From contig NZ_JAAKGT010000002.1 in the NCBI RefSeq assembly GCF_011043625.1, forward strand, positions 682,001 through 746,000: a DNA stretch of 64,000 bases, in the 5' to 3' direction. Below, piece after piece: positions 59,883 to 64,000 of this stretch (positions within the stretch are counted from its first letter, which is position 1; each line of letters starts with the position of its first letter). The stretch is from Caulobacter sp. 602-2. Its GTDB lineage: Bacteria; Pseudomonadota; Alphaproteobacteria; Caulobacterales; Caulobacteraceae. The position numbers and the translations under genes are program-made. A model generated the notes under the pieces. The model was given only the letters and a program-made list of their open reading frames with translations. It was not told where the DNA came from and ran no database searches.

Positions 59883-60308
59883 ATGCCTCAGATCCAGTCG
59901 CCCGAGATCCAGGCCTTCGCCAACGGCCTGCTGACGACCCTGACCCATGTGGGCGTGACCATGGCGATGCTGATCGCCGGGGCGGCGATCTACATCCTTC
60001 TGACCCCGCATCGCGAGATCAAGCTGATCCGCGAGGGCAACGCGGCGGCGGCGCTGTCGCTGGGCGGGGTGATGACGGGCCTGGCCATTCCGCTGGCCGC
60101 CTCGCTGGCGGCCTCGACCTCGGTGATCGAGATCCTGCTGTGGGGCGTGGCCACCCTGGCCCTGCAGCTCTTGGTCTTCCGGCTGACCGACATGATGCTC
60201 AAGGGCCTGCCCGAGCGGATCAACGAGGGCGAGGTCTCGGCCGCCGCCCTGCTGGTGGGCGCGAAGCTGGCCACCGCCATCATCATCGCCGCCGGCGTGG
60301 CGGGCTGA
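59883..60308 (+). CDS. DUF350 membrane protein
   Basis: 141 residues, four transmembrane helices: ANGLLTTLTHVGVTMAMLIA, LIREGNAAAALSLGGVMTGL, STSVIEILLWGVATLALQLL, LLVGAKLATAIIIAAGV. Matches DUF350/UPF0719. Function unknown; members often neighbour membrane or envelope genes. Followed 29 bases later by the anchored protease. The ATG at 59883 is preferred over the upstream frame because the hydrophobic segments start soon after. Confidence 0.82.
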   Translation: MPQIQSPEIQAFANGLLTTLTHVGVTMAMLIAGAAIYILLTPHREIKLIREGNAAAALSLGGVMTGLAIPLAASLAASTSVIEILLWGVATLALQLLVFRLTDMMLKGLPERINEGEVSAAALLVGAKLATAIIIAAGVAG

Positions 60309-60337
60309 GGCGAAAGGAACGAACCGGAGCGGGGCGC

Positions 60338-61180
60338 GTGCATTTCCCCAAGCTTCCAGACTGGCTGGTCTACGGCGCCGTTGTGTGCGCCCTCCTGGTG
60401 GTCGCCGTCGGCCGCCAGGAGCGCGCCGACGCGCCTCCGCCGCCGCCGCCGGTGCCCGGCGAGGAAGGCGTGCCCCTTGGCCCGGCCTCGCCCTTCGACC
60501 CGTCGATCGTGGTGCAGGTGCCCGACAAGCAGGAGCCGGCCTCGGGCACGGCCTTCTCGGTGGGGCAGAACGGCGTCTGGCTGACCGCCCGCCACGTGGT
60601 CGACGGCTGCAAGCAGGCCGCCATCCTGGTCGCCGACGGACGCGGCGTGGCCGCCCGGGTGACCATCGACCCGCGCTTCGACGCGGCCATCCTGACCACC
60701 GAGGGCGGCGCGCCGGCCATGCCGGTCAACCTTGCCGACCCGCGCAAGGGCATGCGGGCCTTCCACCCCGGCTTCCCGCAGGGCCACGCCGGCGAGGTGG
60801 CCTCGCGCCTGATCGGCCGCGAGAACCTGGTGATCCACGGGCGCGGCGCCCGCACCGAGCCGGTGCTGGTCTGGGCCGAGGTCGGCCGCACCGACAACTT
60901 GAAGGGCACGCTCGCGGGCCTTTCGGGCGCTCCGGCCCTGGACAGCGCCGGCCGCGTGATCGGCGTGACCGTGGCGGAATCGCCGCGTCGCGGCCGCATC
61001 TACACCACCGCGCCCGAGAGCATGCGCACCCTGATCGCCCGCACGCCCCGCCGCGGCGGCGACGCCAGCGTGCCCGAGTTCGCCCCCGGCGAGGCCATCA
61101 CCACCGACAACTACGGCCGCATCGCCGACGGCCTGCGCCGCGACCTGCGCGTCGCGCAGGTGGTGTGCCTGGCGGTCTAG
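60338..61180 (+). CDS. Membrane-anchored trypsin-like serine protease
   Basis: 280 residues from a GTG start, with a single N-terminal anchor (LVYGAVVCALLVVAVG) and Pro-rich spacer. Periplasmic trypsin-like fold with His86 in TARHVVDGC, Asp115 in RFDAAIL and Ser196 in GLSGAP. No PDZ domain, unlike DegP/S. Probably works with the DUF350 protein encoded just upstream; the target is unknown. Confidence 0.85.
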   Translation: MHFPKLPDWLVYGAVVCALLVVAVGRQERADAPPPPPPVPGEEGVPLGPASPFDPSIVVQVPDKQEPASGTAFSVGQNGVWLTARHVVDGCKQAAILVADGRGVAARVTIDPRFDAAILTTEGGAPAMPVNLADPRKGMRAFHPGFPQGHAGEVASRLIGRENLVIHGRGARTEPVLVWAEVGRTDNLKGTLAGLSGAPALDSAGRVIGVTVAESPRRGRIYTTAPESMRTLIARTPRRGGDASVPEFAPGEAITTDNYGRIADGLRRDLRVAQVVCLAV

Positions 61181-61186
61181 GACGCC

Positions 61187-61588
61187 TCAGGCGGCCTTGC
61201 AGCGCATCGTGGTGATCGTGTGCCCGCCGTCGCGCGGGGGCTTGCGCACGACGTACCAGGCGCCGTCGACGCCGCGCTGGAACCGCGCCGAGCAGGTCAG
61301 CCGGTCGGAAACCATCCTGTCGCGCAGCGCCGCCGGCCCGCCGTCGCGGAGCAGCGTGAACCGGCATTGGCGGTGCTCGCGGCCGGCCTTTCGGCACACG
61401 AAGTCGCCGATGTGCATCTGGCGCTGATCGTGTTCGGCCACCCAGTACCAGTCGACCGCCGCGACATTGCCGTGTCCGATCAGCGCGTTGGAGCCAAGGT
61501 CGCTCCAGACGCCCGCATAGAACGCCTCTCCGCCCTCCGGCGGCGCCGCGAAGGCCCCGGACAAGGCGAGGACGAGCAGGGCGTTCAT
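61187..61588 (-). CDS. Small secreted four-Cys protein, copy A
   Basis: 133 residues with a short signal peptide. Four Cys (FVCRKAG, QCRFTL, LTCSARF, MRCKAA) in the same spacing as the protein encoded next door. Pattern C-x-x-x..C, then R-L-x-C-S-A-R-F, suggests a disulfide-linked beta fold. Family not recognised. Confidence 0.65.
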   Translation of the reverse strand: MNALLVLALSGAFAAPPEGGEAFYAGVWSDLGSNALIGHGNVAAVDWYWVAEHDQRQMHIGDFVCRKAGREHRQCRFTLLRDGGPAALRDRMVSDRLTCSARFQRGVDGAWYVVRKPPRDGGHTITTMRCKAA

Positions 61589-61591
61589 GGG

Positions 61592-62002
61592 TCAGGCAGG
61601 GTCGCAGCGCAGCGTCGTGCCCGTATGGGATCCGCGCGGCAGGCGCATCGTGCGCTCGATGATCCAGACATAGCCGGAAGCAGGGTGGGCCGCGCGCCGG
61701 AACCGCGCCGAGCAGCTCAGCCGCTCGGGAACCACCCTGCCGCGCAGCTCGACCGGCCCGCCGTCGCGGATCAGCGCGAACTGGCACGTGCGACGTCCGA
61801 GCGGCTCGTCGCACTTGAAGTCGGCGACGTGCAGCCGACTACGGTCGCCGCCGGCCGCCCGGTACCACCTGACCGCCAGGGCGCCGCTGTTGAGACGGTC
61901 GTGGTGGCTGATCTCGCCGAAGATGGTCTCCTGGAACACCTCGACCCCCTCGCGCGGCGGGACGAGGGCTGCGGACAGGGCGAGGGCGAGCAGGAGAGCC
62001 AT
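61592..62002 (-). CDS. Small secreted four-Cys protein, copy B
   Basis: 136 residues with a signal peptide (ALLLALALSAALVPP). Paralogue of copy A: FKCDEP, TCQFALIRDGGP, LSCSARFRR, LRCDPA occupy the same positions. Three bases separate the genes, so they are one transcript and a recent tandem duplication. Confidence 0.65.
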   Translation of the reverse strand: MALLLALALSAALVPPREGVEVFQETIFGEISHHDRLNSGALAVRWYRAAGGDRSRLHVADFKCDEPLGRRTCQFALIRDGGPVELRGRVVPERLSCSARFRRAAHPASGYVWIIERTMRLPRGSHTGTTLRCDPA

Positions 62003-62084
62003 GCGGTCAAGCTAAGGCTGAAAGGCCCGGCGGCGCAACCTTGGGATAACGGCGTTCGCGAAGGAGGGCTGCCAATGCAGCTTC

Positions 62085-62249
62085 GCCCCTCTCCCCCTGC
62101 GGGAGAGGGTGGCCCGCGCAGCGGGTCGGGTGAGGGGTCGCGCAAGCGAAAACGCCGCGACAGCGGTCAGGCTGTCGCGGCGCATGATGTCTGAGAGACC
62201 CCTCATCCGTCGGCTTTCGCCGACACCTTCTCCCGCAAGGGGGAGAAGG
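62085..62249. repeat. GC-rich hairpin repeat cluster after hemF
   Basis: Contains CCTCTCCCCCTGCGGGAGAGG, the hemF terminator hairpin, GTCGGCTTTCGCCGAC, and CTTCTCCCGCAAGGGGGAGAAGG. Fills most of the gap 62003-62255. Confidence 0.6.
62147..62182 (-). terminator. Intrinsic terminator of hemF
   Basis: On the minus strand a perfect twelve-base-pair stem CGCCGCGACAGC/GCTGTCGCGGCG with a six-base loop, followed by TTTTCG. Confidence 0.8.
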
Positions 62250-62255
62250 ATCAGA

Positions 62256-63140
62256 TCAAGGCCACTTCACCTCTGGGGGCATGGAGCTGAGGATCGACTC
62301 GGTGTTGCCGCCGGTCTTGAGGCCGAACATCGTGCCGCGGTCGTAGAGCAGGTTGAACTCGACGTAGCGGCCGCGCTGGACAAGCTGCTGCTCGCGCTCG
62401 TCCGGCGTCCAGGCCTCGTTCATGCGGCGACGCACCAGGGTCGGATAGATCTCCAGGAAGGCCCGGCCGACATCCTGGGTGAATTCGAAGTCCTTGGACC
62501 AACTGCCGCTGTCGTGGTGGTCGTAGAAGATACCGCCGATGCCGCGCGGCTCGTTGCGGTGGGGCAGGAAGAAGTACTCGTCGCACCAGGCCTTGTACTT
62601 GGCGTACCAGTCCGGATCGTGCTTGTCGCAGGCGCGCTGGTAGGCGGCGTGGAAGTCGATCGCGTCGGGAAAATCCTGCTGGCGCTGGTAGCCCAGCAGC
62701 GGGGTCAGGTCGCCGCCGCCGCCGAACCAGCCCTTGGTGGTGGCGATGAAGCGGGTGTTCATGTGCACGGCCGGCACGCGCGGATTGGTCATGTGCGCGA
62801 TCAGGCTGATGCCGGTGGCGAAGAAGCGCGGATCCTCGGCCGCGCCCGGCATGGTCTTGGCCATCTCCGGCGGGAAGGTCCCGAACACGGTGGAGACGTG
62901 CACGCCGACCTTCTCGAACAGGCGGCCGCGCATCATGCCCATCACCCCGCCGCCGCCGGCCGGGCGATCCCACGGCTTCAGCTCGAAGCGGCCGGGCTGG
63001 TCGCCATACAGCTCTGCGGGCGCCTCGTCCTCAAGGGTCTCGAAGGCGGCGCAGATCTGGTCGCGCAGGCTCTCGAACCAGGCCCGGGCGCGGGCCTTCT
63101 GGGCGTCGAGATCGGAAAGGGTGTCGGCTTGTTGCGTCAT
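62256..63140 (-). CDS. hemF: Oxygen-dependent coproporphyrinogen III oxidase
   Basis: 294 residues. Oxidatively decarboxylates coproporphyrinogen III to protoporphyrinogen IX in heme synthesis. Family motifs: [63 protein letters not shown], and [23 protein letters not shown] at the end. Cytosolic homodimer. Oxygen use contrasts with HemN, not seen here. Confidence 0.97.
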   Translation of the reverse strand: MTQQADTLSDLDAQKARARAWFESLRDQICAAFETLEDEAPAELYGDQPGRFELKPWDRPAGGGGVMGMMRGRLFEKVGVHVSTVFGTFPPEMAKTMPGAAEDPRFFATGISLIAHMTNPRVPAVHMNTRFIATTKGWFGGGGDLTPLLGYQRQQDFPDAIDFHAAYQRACDKHDPDWYAKYKAWCDEYFFLPHRNEPRGIGGIFYDHHDSGSWSKDFEFTQDVGRAFLEIYPTLVRRRMNEAWTPDEREQQLVQRGRYVEFNLLYDRGTMFGLKTGGNTESILSSMPPEVKWP

Positions 63141-63246
63141 GGGATCGGCTTAAGCCCAAGCCCGATAACAGGCAAATCCGGGCCGCCGCATAAGGGGTTT
63201 TGCGGAAGATATAGATCAAAAACGGGAGCGAGTTCCTCCAACGAAA

Positions 63247-63303
63247 CCCTCTCTCTTAGAGAGAGGGAGGGGCCCGCCGCGCAGCGGTGGGAGGGTGAGC
63301 GGT
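63247..63303. repeat. Left inverted repeat flanking the DUF559 gene
   Basis: CCCTCTCTC-TTA-GAGAGAGGG followed by AGGGGCCCGCCGCGCAGCGG and TGGGAGGGTGAGCGGT. Reverse complement of the right copy (63714-63772) with only a few differences. Confidence 0.8.
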
Positions 63304-63372
63304 TTCGCCCTCACAGAAAAATCCCAATTCCTTTGATTGAAAAAGCAGGAGCACAGCGCCCAGGCTTTGCTG

Positions 63373-63714
63373 ATGGACAGGACCGCCTACGCCCGCCGCC
63401 TTCGCCAGAAACAGACTCTGGCGGAGAAGACGCTTTGGGCCCTTGTCCGCAACCGCCGCCTCTCAGGCTTCAAGTTCATGCGACAGATCGCGATCGACCG
63501 CTATTTTGCTGACTTCATCTGCGAGGCGGGCAAGCTGATCGTGGAGCTCGACGGTGCTGCTCACGAGGGCCGCGAAGACTATGACGAGCGTCGCACCGTT
63601 ACGTTGGAGCAGCTTGGATACGTGGTCTTGAGGTTCAACAACGAGCGCGTCCTGGCCGATCCCGGTGGGACGGCTGACGAGATCCTGTCCGCGCTCCGAT
63701 CGGCCAGACCGTAA
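63373..63714 (+). CDS. DUF559 endonuclease-fold protein
   Basis: 113 residues from ATG 63373; TTG 63337 or 63367 are alternatives. DUF559 (Vsr-like, PD-(D/E)XK superfamily): LRQKQTLAEKTLWALVRNRRLSG, FKFMRQIAIDRYFADFICEAGKLIVELDG (candidate Asp and Glu), EDYDERRTVTLEQLGYVVLRF. Predicted nuclease; no known cellular role. The stop abuts an inverted copy of the repeat that lies upstream, so gene plus repeats form a 526-base cassette. Confidence 0.85.
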   Translation: MDRTAYARRLRQKQTLAEKTLWALVRNRRLSGFKFMRQIAIDRYFADFICEAGKLIVELDGAAHEGREDYDERRTVTLEQLGYVVLRFNNERVLADPGGTADEILSALRSARP

Positions 63715-63772
63715 CCACTCACCCTCCCACCGCCTGCGGCGGCGGGCCCCTCCCTCTCTCTTAGAGAGAGGG
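63714..63772. repeat. Right inverted repeat flanking the DUF559 gene
   Basis: ACCACTCACCCTCCCACCGC through CCCTCTCTC-TTA-GAGAGAGGG, starting on the last base of the DUF559 stop. Inverted copy of 63247-63303; a third, solo copy lies at 49474-49526. Confidence 0.8.
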
Positions 63773-63794
63773 AGTCCCAATGGCGCCTGGCGGC

Positions 63795-63830
63795 TGAAAA
63801 GCAAAAGGCCCGGGATCGCTCCCGGGCCTT
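63795..63830 (-). terminator. Terminator of the etf operon
   Basis: On the minus strand a perfect eleven-base-pair stem AAGGCCCGGGA/TCCCGGGCCTT with a four-base loop, followed by TTGCTTTTC. Confidence 0.85.
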
Positions 63831-63854
63831 CCGTTCCCGCCGAAGCGAGACGCC

Positions 63855-64000
63855 TTACTTGCCGGCGGCGGTGAGCGCGCTCATCAGGTCCGGCACGGCC
63901 GACTTGTAGTCGGCGACCAGGCCGTAGTCGGCGACCTGGAAGATCGGCGCGTCGGCGTCCTTGTTGATCGCGACGATCACCTTGGAGTCCTTCATGCCGG
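63855..64000 (-). CDS. etfA: Electron transfer flavoprotein alpha subunit, C-terminus
   Basis: The last 47 residues or so, running off the window end: [18 protein letters not shown] then [18 protein letters not shown], the FAD-binding end of ETF alpha. ETF carries electrons from acyl-CoA and other dehydrogenases to ETF-ubiquinone oxidoreductase. The N-terminus lies beyond base 64000; a terminator follows the stop. Confidence 0.92.
   Translation of the reverse strand, partial: GMKDSKVIVAINKDADAPIFQVADYGLVADYKSAVPDLMSALTAAGK

Overview
The window is a stretch of high-GC chromosome that looks like Caulobacter or a close relative (Alphaproteobacteria, Caulobacterales). The basis is gene content and style: a TtgTC-type operator shared by two secreted glycoside hydrolases, DUF2336, WEEF-tailed chemotaxis receptor, Tat-exported enzymes, frequent GTG/TTG starts, and many short GC-rich hairpin repeats between genes. 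This assignment is inference from familiarity, not from a marker gene comparison. No rRNA, tRNA, CRISPR array, transposase or integrase gene was found.

Region by region. 0-7.7 kb: the C-terminus of a PD-(D/E)XK-like protein, an LprI-like secreted protein, a secreted GH2 beta-galactosidase, a secreted alpha/beta hydrolase and a membrane LytTR regulator. 7.7-10.1 kb: an XRE-HTH fused to a dCTP-deaminase/dUTPase-fold domain with altered active-site residues, followed by an IDO/BsmA-type 2OG-Fe dioxygenase. 10.4-15.1 kb: divergent TetR/SDR pair with three operators, then a nuclease-like protein, a DUF2971 protein and an orphan histidine kinase. 15.3-23.1 kb: a chemotaxis receptor overlapping a small protein, a flavodoxin/aldo-keto reductase operon divergent from a LysR gene, a rifampicin ADP-ribosyltransferase (arr), and a divergent pair of small genes around a perfect FNR/FixK-type palindrome. 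23.2-31 kb: a phospholipase-C-like secreted enzyme, a secreted GH127 enzyme and a large SF1 helicase.

31-44 kb: three paralogous MASE1-type hybrid histidine kinases. Between the second and third lies a tightly coupled three-gene unit on the opposite strand (FAD/NAD(P)-binding protein, trypsin-like domain protein lacking its catalytic serine, PIN-domain protein). Its function is unknown and it has the look of a conflict or stress system; it is the best candidate here for an undescribed system. 44-51.5 kb: an NMT1/SsuA-type ABC importer, a secreted Pro/Ala-rich protein coupled to DUF2336, and a second chemotaxis receptor.

51.6-64 kb is mostly housekeeping: a leu operon (leuC, an unknown secreted protein, leuD, an ABM monooxygenase-like gene, leuB), rplS-trmD, rlmN, a DUF350 membrane protein, an anchored trypsin-like protease, hemF, and the end of etfA. 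Just before etfA a DUF559 endonuclease-fold gene is bracketed by near-identical inverted repeats of about 58 bases, with a solo copy of the same repeat 14 kb away. Functional links inferred: the two glycoside hydrolases share a palindromic operator and are probably one sugar-responsive regulon; the leu genes form one transcript ending at an intrinsic terminator.
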